DNA of 64,000 nt, from NCBI RefSeq assembly GCF_018687715.1, contig NC_056755.1, positions 35,917,001-35,981,000 of the forward strand, in the 5' to 3' direction. Positions 55,208 through 64,000 of this stretch are shown here, piece by piece. The notes below the pieces were generated by a model. It searched no databases. It was not told the origin of the DNA and worked only from the letters and a program-made list of their open reading frames with translations. Both the position numbers and the translations under genes were made by a program. This DNA comes from Carya illinoinensis (taxonomy: Eukaryota; Streptophyta; Magnoliopsida; Fagales; Juglandaceae). Numbering within the stretch: position 1 is the first letter of the stretch; every line of letters starts with the position of its first letter.

Positions 55208-57100
55208 AAAATTAGGAGGGAGCGGGACTTAACTTCAAAAAAAAAAAAAAAAAAAAAAAATCCGAGTACGGATAGAATAGTACTCTCAACTGCCCAGATC
55301 CAATCCGGACGGAGATTTCTAAATTTCGAATTGGATAAAAAAAAATTCTAATCCCGATGAACACTCCTAGACGAAAATTAGAGAAAGATGCGGAAAAGAC
55401 ACATCAAATGGTGGAAAGTTCAATCTTCAAATTAAGGAAAATTCAAAGGAATTTCACATCCGCAAATTTCCAACGTGAACAACGGTAGGGAAGAAACGTC
55501 GAAGCACCCCAACCCCACTCCTGTATTAGACTTTGACTCGCTTTGGATGATTGTTTAGTTGGTGCCTGTTGGTTGTACCTTCATTCATTGAATAGCCTCG
55601 TCCCTTTTCCACTTCCACCTAAAGCATTCACAAAGACCTGATCTCTTTAGTCAAGACCGATGCTTCCCACAACCCTCGTGAAATGGGTTGGTATTAGAAA
55701 AGTCTATATGATTATTATACGAGCATGCGAACATCGACTGAGGATTTAGCACGATCTCGGTCTCGAGAAAAATATATATATATTTTTTGGGATTTTTTTT
55801 CATTTATTTTTTTATATTTTTAAATATATATTTTTTAAATTCACAACATTATTAAGAAACATTTCTTAAATTATTAAGTATAAAAATAATTAAAAATATT
55901 AAAAACTTTTATCGAGACACATAATCGAATTACACAATCCAGACATAAATCATTTATCTTATTGCATAGATAAAAATATAATGACGTATTTGTCTCTTTC
56001 TTGATGCTATCATGGCATTATGAAAAGTGCGGTGCTACTCCACCATTTTACAGGTAGCATACATTTAAATATTTTTTTCATATTTTTAATATATTAAAAA
56101 AAATATACTAATACATTTAAAACTACTTCCTTAAATATTAAGTATTTTTTACTTTTTTTTTTTATTTTTTTTTATTTTTTACCGAGTAGTCAACTAAAGC
56201 GATAATTCGGGGTGGCATAATAGTTTTTTTCTTAAGAAAATATGATGTTTGTCACCTGTAGTAGCCCATCAGTTAATGACCTAGATACAAAAGGCTTTTT
56301 CAAATTTTTATTTTTTTAAATTATTCGATAATCAAATTAAATATCTTTAAATTTGAAAAATATGTCATTTAAATATTTTTATTATTATTATCTAAACATA
56401 AAATCAACACGAAAATTATTATTAAAAAATACATATTCAAATAAATTACAAATTTATTATATTTTTCACAAACTTTAATATAGAACTGGTTTAAAAAATA
56501 ATTATTCTATTTTTTTCTCATTTTATAAAACTTATTAAATATTACATCTAAAAACTTTCTCAAACATATGTTCTTTTTTTTCTTTGTTTTTGTTTTTTGT
56601 TTTTTGTTTTTTGTTTTTTGTTTTTGTTTTTTTTTTTTTTTTTTTTGTTTTTCAAAATCAAGCAAACCAAACTTGTCCAAACCCCTTCCAAACTAATGAG
56701 CAAATGCCATATTACGTATGAAAAATTGTAGGAGGAACATGCTACTACTTGATCTACTTGAGTCTTAATTTAGGCCAAGTGCGTGGTGGACATCCACCAT
56801 GGGGTAGCCAAATCGGGCCACCTCGTGGTAGCTGGTGCCACCAACCATGAAGAGCAACCTTTATTTTTTAATTTGTTTGTTTTTTTAAAAGCTTCTAAAA
56901 ATTTTAAAACTAGTTTTTTATTATATAAATATAATTATTTTTTAAAGAAACATTTAATTAGACTTATTTTGTAAAAAACATCAACTTGCCATGTTGCAAT
57001 CTCTTGTTGGTCAATGTGATTTCTGTTAATACCAATGGATGGAGAAACTTAAGAGGGTTATGACTAAATATATATCACACAAGTATCTAGATCAAAGTAA
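55208..57100. other. AT-rich intergenic region with low-complexity runs
   Basis: No gene seen. It contains A-runs (55,238-55,260), AT-rich fold-back-like stretches near 55,780-55,920 and 56,030-56,200 that look like decayed MITEs, and a (GTTTTTT)n run at 56,581-56,650. Confidence 0.55.
56581..56650. repeat. GTTTTTT minisatellite / T-rich run
   Basis: Five to six 7-base units of GTTTTTT with 6-base variants, ending in a long T-run. Confidence 0.85.
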
Positions 57101-57892
57101 TTAAACACAGTTAAAAGAATTCTCCTCTCTTTTCTCTCTGGAAAAGGTGTGGAATGAGAGTCAGTGAGCTAGACGCATGTGAGTGTGAGTGCGAGGTGGT
57201 TATAACAGAAATGGCGGATTTAAAAGGTGGTCCCAATTGATTTCGGGAAAGATTTTGATGGTTAACTGTCATTAAGTGGCAGAGGATACGGAAGGCCACG
57301 ATAGGGGGAGAAAACCTAGTGACAGAGGGCAGTATTTTTTGCTGAATGATGGAGGATCTAGAGGAAAAATGGAAGGGTTTTAGGATGTGAGAAGAGGAAA
57401 AAGCTGTGATAGAAATTGAGGAGGACCTACTGAGTGAACTTGTACTGAAGGAGTAGAGGTCTATGATGGGAAAAATCTGCTCGATGAGGTTGATAAGTAG
57501 AGAAGTGGTGGGGTTAATGGCAAAAATTTGGAGGATAAGTAAGGCTGCTTAGTTTACTGAGGTGAGTTCGAAACACCTTTGTCATTGAATTAAAAAATCT
57601 AGCCGATAAACAAAAAGTTTGGTCAGGGAGATCATGGTTGTTTGACAACCAAGTACTTGTGATGAAGGAGTTTGATGGATATACTCCCTCACAGAAACAT
57701 TAGTTTCGATATAGAAAGCTTTTGGGTAAGGTTTCATAACCTGCCTTGATCATGTATGACAGAGGAGAGAGGTGAGCAAATTGGGAGTACGGTGTGTAAA
57801 GTAGAGGAGGTGGATGTGAGAGACGATGGAAGTGGTTGGATTTGACTCAACCGCTGGCAAGGGGTAGAATAATGAAGGTAAAAGGCAATAGC

Positions 57893-57900
57893 TTCTGGAT
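57893..57900. repeat. Target-site duplication of hAT MITE, left copy
   Basis: TTCTGGAT at 57,893-57,900 and 58,339-58,346 flank the MITE exactly, an 8-base perfect direct repeat. Collapsing it restores the LINE ORF1 reading SFWIPFSYE. Confidence 0.93.
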
Positions 57901-58338
57901 TAGTGTTTTTAAAATCGTACCGTACCGGCCGGTATGGCCGGTATATTCCGTACCGGTACAGAAATTCTGTAATTTCGTACCGGTTCAAATACCGGCCGTA
58001 CCGGCCGAGATTTCGGCCTGTACCGGCCCGTACCGGCCGGTATTTCGGTTTCGTTTTTTTTTTTTTTTTTTTTTTTCATTTTTTCAAACTACAAATTTAT
58101 TTTTTTACCCCCAATTTAGACTAAACTATTTATAATTTATATAGATATATGTATTTATGTATAATTTATTTATATATAAATTATTATTTTGAAATATAAT
58201 TAATATATATATATTTATATATATAATTTATTTATATATTGACTATTCCGAAACGGTACACGAAACGGTACCGGTACCGAAATATTTCGTTCCAGTGCCT
58301 TGACCGGTACGGCATCCGGTACGGTATTCAAAACATTG
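57901..58338. mobile_element. Nonautonomous hAT element (438 bp) with GTACCGG-rich ends
   Basis: Left end TAGTGTTTTTAAAATCGTAC and right end on minus CAATGTTTTGAATACCGTAC are inverted repeats starting YARTG, as in hAT elements, and the 8-base duplication fits that superfamily. Both ends are packed with GTACCGG/CCGGTAC palindromic words (about 57,918-58,045 and 58,250-58,325) around an AT-rich core. It has no coding capacity; frames through it are repeats of Tyr-Arg-Pro. Confidence 0.92.
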
Positions 58339-59128
58339 TTCTGGATCCCTTTTAGTTATGAAAAAAATGCCAAAAATCCATTTCTCGTGTGGGTGTATTG
58401 TGCATGGGACCAATGGTTGTAGTAGTCAAGGGGAGAGTTCAGAAGTAAAAGAACAGCAATATGCATCATGGATGAAGGCCAAGCAATTTTAAAGAAACAA
58501 ATTCTTTAACAATGGAGCTAGTAGGTATGAAGAGGGTAGTTGGTGGAAGTAGGAGGGAGGAATTATGGCTCATAACGGGGAAAATGGGGGTGGGAAGGAA
58601 GGGAGGAATGAAGGGAGAGGGAAGTGAGTGAGGGAGAAAAAATGAGAATCTGATTAGAAATGTAAGAGAAGATTTAGACGGGATGATGAAAAAAGGGAAA
58701 AGTAGAGAAGGAAGTAAAAATTATGAAGAGAATGGGGAGGAAAAGAGGGGTGAAGGAGAAAGGGAATTGGTAGAAGGAATATGGGAGATAGTTTGTGTTT
58801 CATTGCAGCCACACGAAGAAGATATGGCTACTAGGGGTGAGGGAGGACTACAGGATGTAGTAGTAACCTTTGAGGAGGGGAGCATGGTGGAGGTGGATAA
58901 GGTTGTTAAGAAGGGGGTTTGGAAGAGGAAGGCTGGAATAAAAAAGAAAAAAGAAAAAAGAAGGGGCAAATTACAAAGGAAGAAAAAGAAAATAAAGAGA
59001 AACCAGGGTGAGGTGGAGTTTAGGGATAATAATAAGATGAGTAAGAAAGGAAAATGGGAAGGTGGATGACTTTCAAGGGATATTATTGGTTTAATGGCGG
59101 CGGCTGAATGTTAACCCTGTCAAGTATT

Positions 59129-59976
59129 ATGAAAATATTGAGTTGGAATTGCCGAGGGTTAGAGAATCTTTGGACAGTTTGTGATCTCTGTTCTATAGTA
59201 GAGAAGAATAAACCCAACTTAGCTTTTATTATGGAAACTAAGATTAGAGGTAAAAACTGTTGGAATGTGAAAAAGAGGTTGGCTTGTGAGGGATGTTTTG
59301 TGGTGGAGGCAGAAGGAAGAAGGGGTGGATTGGTTTTATTGTGAGATTTAAGGGTGAAAGTAGATATTATAAATTTTTAGGGTGAAAGTAGATGTTATAA
59401 ATTTTTCTCAAAGACATATTAATGCATGGGTAGAAGGTGAAGGAGAGAGTAGATGGATGCTTATTTGCTTCTATGAACAACCAGAGACAATAAAATGGAA
59501 GGAAACATGGTTAATGCTAAAAACAATGAAGCCAAAAGGTGATGAAGGTTGATACATAGTGGGGGATTTCAATGAAATTTTACTTAATGATGAGAAGTGG
59601 AAAGGGAAGACAAGACATGAAGGACAAATGGAGATGTTTAGGTATGAACTGAGCGAAGGAAACTTATATGATCTGGGATGGAAGGGGGATACGTACACTT
59701 GGAGTAACTCTCATAATGATGAAACCTTTACTAAGAAAAGGTTGGATAGAGCAGTGTCAAATTTTGAGTGGTTGGATATTTATAAGGAGGCATGGGTGGA
59801 AGTTTAGTAGCTAGAACATTTGATCACAAACCTTTGTTAGTCCACCTAAATACAAGGAGAGAAGCTATAGACACACAGAGTAGGTGGAAGTAAAGACCTT
59901 TCAAATATGAGGCTAGTTGGGCTTTAGAAGAGGATTGTGAAGGGGTCCTAAATTATGCATGGAAGAGAAGGGAAAA
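59129..59976 (+). pseudogene. LINE ORF2 endonuclease remnant
   Basis: Starts MKILSWNCRGLENLWTV with METKIRGK, the start of the APE-type endonuclease. A stop at about 59,341 and shifts follow; the frame is readable again at 59,559-59,807 (GDFNEILL, DTYTWSN, KKRLDRAVSN). Then FKYEASWALEEDCEGVL leads to the break at 59,976 where solo LTR E is inserted. A direct duplication of about 33 bases (GGGTGAAAGTAGAT(A/G)TTATAA) at 59,350-59,405 contributes to the damage. Confidence 0.85.
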
Positions 59977-60310
59977 TGTAACAGTCCGTTAGAAATTCAA
60001 TTGTGGAATTTCTATTGGGTTTAGGAACCTCGTGAAGACCCCATAAGTTTTCACGAATCCATTAATCGTATAGGTTTTAGTCTAACCACATAGTTAGTGT
60101 TATTACTCACTATGGTATTAGAAGTGTGGAATGTCCAAATTAAGTTAGAAAAGTTTTAATTGGACACCTTAGCATTGATTTTGACCAAGTAATTTCATCC
60201 CCCTACATGGCTAATCAGATGTTGTCAAGAGGATCTAGAAGGTTCTAGAAGGAAAAAAAAAAAAAAATCAAAGAGCTACCTCACTCTTCCAAGTCTATAC
60301 TATACCATTA

Positions 60311-60471
60311 GAAAATATCTTGGGTTGATATTTTTTTTGGATATTTTTGGGTAAAAATATCTTGAACTGATTTTTGTGGATATTATTAGGTAAAAATATC
60401 TTGAACTGATATTTGTGAATATTTTTGGGTAAAAATATCTTGAGCTGATTTTCGTGAATATTATTGGGTAA
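60311..60471. repeat. 39-base tandem repeat, four units, in LTR E
   Basis: Units start AAAAATATCTTGAACTGAT and end GGATATTATTAGGT or GAATATTTTTGGGT; three are 39 bases and the first about 41-46. Being a multiple of three, it yields a false 13-residue protein repeat on minus (KIFLPKNIHK). Confidence 0.88.
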
Positions 60472-62159
60472 GAAAGACCTACACTCAACTCTCACTTCAA
60501 CCTCATCCTCTTCCATATCTTGTGCATAAATGTCTCCAGCCCACTCCCCATGAAATCATCTTTCTTTACACCTTTCAGTGAAAGAACACCAAATGCTCTC
60601 TCGGATAGCTTTTAGGTATTCTTTTGTATGCCCATTTCGAAGCTTTTTTAAGTGTTTTATCATAAAGTCTCATTCATAAAAGTTGTTCCTTTTTGAGTCT
60701 AGTTTATGTGGATAGCTTATTTGTTCCATTTTAAGATCATTTGATTATTCAAATATTGTTTAAACTCTAGAAAGGTCATTCTGAGAGATAAACTGGAGAA
60801 TATGTTGTATTTTGGAGTTTTTGACCAAACTAATGAATAGATCTTGACCCGAAATTTTTATGAAGTATTTTTAACATGATTATATGATTATTGGTTTAGG
60901 ATTTGTTACATGATTAAAGGTTTTGATGAAATATTTTCTTAGATCTAGAAACTTAGAAACTAGAAGAGGAAAAACAATTTCTGTTTTGAGAATGTTTGAA
61001 TCTTTGGTGGTTTAAACCTATTCCAATGGCTTTGATAATTTTATTGGAGGATTATAAGCCTCTTATATACATATTAGAATATTATTTTGAATATATTTGA
61101 TGTTAGTTTTAAAGATATGAAATATTATGCAAACAGATATTCGGATAGGCCAAAGTGTGGATGTTCTTGGCTCAATTTATGTTTTGGTTAATCTTTAACC
61201 ATGCGATCTTGAATTAGAAGCTTATATATGTTTTAGGATATATTTTTAAATCATATGACGGTTTGGTTTGAAGATCACATCTTTATAAGTCATAAATCAA
61301 AAGGTTGATCAAAACAAGTTAGAAACAAAAATCAATGGAAATAGCATATGAGAATTTCGGCCCTATGGAATTTTAATAGTTGTGATTAGTTTTAAATTTT
61401 TCTAAATTTATATTTGTGTTTAGGATAAAATTTACATGAGGCATGTAAATTTTGGTGACTTTTGGAGTTAACATGCAAAACCCTTAAGTTAGGGGTAAAA
61501 TGGTCATTTTTCTACATGTAGAGGGTAAAATGAAAATTTTACTCTTAAGTTAGTATTTTTCCATATTTCAAATTATTATTTATTTATTTCTAACTTTTAA
61601 ATCACTAATTACAATTCCTCGTGATCGCGCTGAGCTTTCATAAGAAATGAGGAGATCGAGGTAAGTTAGCTTTTAACTTACTAGCAGTTTACTGTGTATG
61701 TGTGCTGAGTAAAGGAACTACAGTGTATGTATATGTGTTATCATATATGCCATACCATGTCAAGTTATCACATATTTTTCTGTTACACAAAATTTATTCT
61801 GTCATGAGTTTTCATCTGTTACACAAGATGTTTTGTCACTTATTAATATACATTGCAAGTACATCATGTTAAATATGCCATTTATTACATGTATGTCAAG
61901 TCATGTAATATTCACTGTTACAAGTATGTCATGTTAAATATGTTGTATCTTACATGTTATGCCATGTTACGAAATGTTTCTATCTCGAGTACGTCATGTC
62001 TTTCGAGTTACGTTTAAGTTTGTTATGTTTAGGATACTTGTGATGAAATCATTATGATTGTCCGAGCATCTCCTTTTGTAATTCACCCGAGGTACTTTTG
62101 GCGAAATCATTTTGATTGTCAGAATTCAGTTCAAGTTCAGTTATGCTTTAATTACTTAT

Positions 62160-62660
62160 GTACAGGGTCACAGCAATTGTGACGCATACACTACATGAGA
62201 CACAACAATTGTAACACGTAGAATACATGAGGCCACAACAACTATGGAGTATGTCTTTAAGCAATTAAAGAATAAGTTTTAGATCAAGTTTATGTTATGT
62301 CATGTTATATTCACGTACATATTATGTTCATGTTCAAGTTCATATCAAGTCAAGTGCAGTTCACATTTCAATTAAGTTATGTCAGTTATGCTATGTTGTG
62401 CGTCAAGTTATGCTTTGATTACTTATGTATGGGGTCACAGCAATTGTGACGCATACACTATGTGAGACACAACAATTGTGATACGTAGAATACATGGGGC
62501 CACAACAACTGTTGAGTATGTATTTAAGTAGTTAAAAAATAAGTTTCAGGCACACGAAGTATGGGGTCACAGCAATTGTGATGTATATACTACGTGAGAC
62601 ACAGCAATTGTGGCACGTAGAATACATGGGGCCACAACAACTGTGGAGTATGTATTTAAA
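62160..62660. repeat. ~130-base tandem repeat in LTR E
   Basis: Three units share GGGTCACAGCAATTGTGACG, GAGACACAACAATTGT, CGTAGAATACATG and GCCACAACAACT. They are spaced by a 140-base segment between the first and second. The core CAATTGTG words are near-palindromic. Copy A has no such array in the part seen. Confidence 0.85.
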
Positions 62661-62820
62661 AAGTTAAAGAATAAGTCTCAGATCATGTTCATGTTAAGTC
62701 AAGTTTCAGAGCAAGTTCATGTTAAATCAAGTTTCAGATCAAATTCATGTCAAGTCAAGTTCAGTTCACGTTTCAATTTACGTTATGTCAGTTATGCTAT
62801 GTTGTACGTCAAGTTATGCT
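62270..62820. repeat. Direct repeat with AAGTTCATGT words in LTR E
   Basis: The segments 62,290-62,420 and 62,680-62,830 repeat ATGTTAAGTCAAG/TTCAGTTCAC words and CAGTTATGCTATGTTGT(A/G)CG. It is the complement of the short-unit array at 1-560. Confidence 0.75.
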
Positions 62821-63381
62821 ATAATTACTTATGAATTTGATTATGCATTCATGCTTTTACTGTCATGCATGCATCATTAGCCTGTGCAAAGGTTTTTTGT
62901 TAACTTACTGAGATTTGTAATCAAATCTCACTATGGTAGTCCCAACTACTATTCCCCCCTGAATGGTAGATCTTTTTATAGGACCTGAAAAAGAATCAGG
63001 AGTTGACTAACTGGACACAATTGATTGAGTGACGGTGAGACGTCAATGTTAATGTAGTAGTTAACTTAAATTACTACTTGTATGATGGAGTTGCATCTCC
63101 TGTACTTTTTGAATCATAACCATTTTGGACTAGTGTTGTGATCTTAGATGTTCAATGGGTCTTCATGTATTAAGTATGTTTTAAGCATTTGAGATATTTT
63201 CAATTTGGTGCATAGTATTGCTAAAGAAAAAAATTTATCCGCTGCGAATATTGCATAATGTTAGATGCATGTTAGGAACATTACATCTTATATGTCATGA
63301 ACGGGGGTAAGCAACCTTGTATTGCATGTCTCGATGTTTCAAATGTCTATCCGATCCCAAATGAAATTTGGAAGCGTCACA

Positions 63382-63632
63382 GAAGATGAAGGTTCACAGA
63401 ATAACAGTGTGACTAGTTTATTGCAGAAAAGTAGAGCAACTTTTCAGAGATGGAAAAAATGCAGGAGGAAGGAACGGGAGGTAGAAGAAAATAGAAGAAA
63501 AAACTAAGTTGTTACAAAGTTTGCAAGCAGAGGAATGCTATAGTAATGTGGATGAAATCATAAGGTAAATGCAGAATTGAACTTGCTACTAGATAAGGAA
63601 GATCTCTGGTGGAAACAAAGGGCAAAAAATAA
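63382..63632 (+). pseudogene. LINE ORF2 continuation after solo LTR E
   Basis: Reads GSQNNSVTSLLQKSRATFQR then WKKCRRKEREVEENRRK, the linker of LINE ORF2 after the endonuclease. The signature LDKEDLWWKQRAKNNER follows at about 63,585-63,635, equivalent to RWKQRAKQRWLREGDRN in the intact LINE. Sequence then switches abruptly to a MITE-like start, so the reverse transcriptase is absent here. Confidence 0.8.
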
Positions 63633-63635
63633 TGA

Positions 63636-64000
63636 GCGTTGCTACATGTACAAAACCTTTTATGCATTGATTTTTACGCACTGACGTGGTATTCTACGAT
63701 TTGCTACCCATTTACGTTTGAGTGGTGATACCCGCAGTACACTTTACACTTCACTTTGCACAACAGTCCTACATGGCAAGTGAATACCTTATTTTTTTTT
63801 TTTAGAAAAAAATAATTGCGTAAGAGGGAAGTTGGGAGCTCAGATATAAAATTTTGAAATTTCAAAATTGGATGCTCTCTGATCTCCCGGGGTTCTCCCT
63901 CAGGCCTCAAGGCCCCAAGACCCCTAAGCACGCACAACCATCGCCAGCCATCGTTGCCACCGTTGGATGCCGACAACAAAGGCTACTGCCACACCTAAAC
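63636..64000. mobile_element. Possible Mutator-like element, cut by window end
   Basis: From TTGCTACATGTACAAAACC and TTTTACGCACTGACGTGGTA the sequence resembles termini of short Mutator-like elements of this genome (compare GACGTGGCATGCC in the element at 38,834). The remainder to the window end holds a T-run and a GC-rich piece with no recognisable protein. Low certainty because only one end is visible. Confidence 0.35.

Larger units (their letters stand above)
57300..59976 (+). mobile_element. Third LINE, left part (ORF1 and endonuclease), decayed
   Basis: An old L1-type LINE. The ORF1 start-like MMEDLEEKWKGF is near 57,343. Then readable pieces NKKFGQGDHGCLTTKYL-like and LTQPLARGRIMKVKGNSFWI lead up to the hAT MITE at 57,901. 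ORF1 resumes after it (PFSYEKNAKNPF). A basic Lys/Arg-rich ORF1 tail lies at 58,683-59,069. ORF2 begins at 59,129. Many stops and shifts mark it as much older than the LINE at 3,668. It is split by solo LTR E and continues at 63,382. Confidence 0.85.
59977..63381 (+). mobile_element. Solo LTR (3,405 bp, copy E) inside a LINE
   Basis: Begins TGTAACAGTCCG and ends GGAAGCGTCACA, with flanks GAAAA (59,972-59,976) and GAAGA (63,382-63,386), four of five bases identical. LINE endonuclease sequence stops at the left edge and LINE sequence resumes at the right. Family blocks are present: TTACTGAGATTTGTAATCAA near 62,905 and TTTATCCGCTGCG near 63,235, and the end GCGTCACA matches copy D. It aligns in inverse orientation with copy A at 1-~3,260. 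Noncoding. A Tat-like gypsy origin is inferred from size and motifs. Confidence 0.9.

Noticed and set aside
57836..58135. Tyr-Arg-Pro rich frames
   Set aside because: Translation of the GTACCGG repeats in the hAT MITE.
60295..60516. Minus-strand protein with a regular 13-residue repeat
   Set aside because: Arises from the 39-base tandem repeat in LTR E; a multiple of three keeps the frame open by arithmetic, and there is no conserved product.

Overview
This is plant nuclear DNA from a woody eudicot. It has spliced genes with GT-AG introns, a type-B plant hexokinase, an LRR receptor kinase of the HSL1 type, DUF4283-type plant LINEs, and very long Ty3-gypsy LTRs. The AT-rich MITEs built around GATGAGAT-type ends look like those common in Fagales (walnut, pecan and oak relatives). 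I infer that order, perhaps Juglandaceae, without proof.

About half of the window (1-29,100) is a retrotransposon graveyard. In order it holds: (i) a minus-strand long gypsy-type LTR cut by the window start (1-~3,260); (ii) an almost intact LINE (3,668-9,354) with a perfect 15-bp target duplication, inserted in the polyprotein tail of a gypsy element whose 3' LTR follows; (iii) a second long LTR on minus (~10,103-12,892); (iv) an unassigned stretch with a ~46-unit CT microsatellite; (v) a third long LTR on plus (14,268-~16,350); (vi) tandem-repeat-rich noncoding DNA with a GC-ended insert; (vii) a decayed chromovirus (19,545-25,312) whose RNase H is split by a clean solo LTR with duplication AAGGC; (viii) a 5'-truncated minus-strand LINE split by another solo LTR.

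The middle (30,000-42,000) is AT-rich. It holds a possible unrecognised three-exon gene for a 92-residue protein, a three-LTR tandem TRIM with duplication AAATG, several MITEs, and a Pack-MULE-like element (38,834-40,690) that carries a piece of an LRR protein gene between terminal inverted repeats and a 9-bp duplication.

The conventional genes are a nine-exon hexokinase (42,593-49,103, plus; 498 residues, complete and in frame) and, tail-to-tail with it, an LRR receptor-like kinase (54,178-51,092, minus). The kinase is otherwise complete but carries two in-frame nonsense codons in its LRR region, so it is probably a pseudogene or a defective allele.

The right end (57,100-64,000) is a third LINE. 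A 438-bp hAT-type MITE (8-bp duplication) interrupts its ORF1 and a 3.4-kb solo LTR interrupts its ORF2. That solo LTR is the same family as the one at the window start, in opposite orientation. There is no operon-like logic here. The main content is a nested insertion history that can be read base by base from target-site duplications, next to two ordinary genes.
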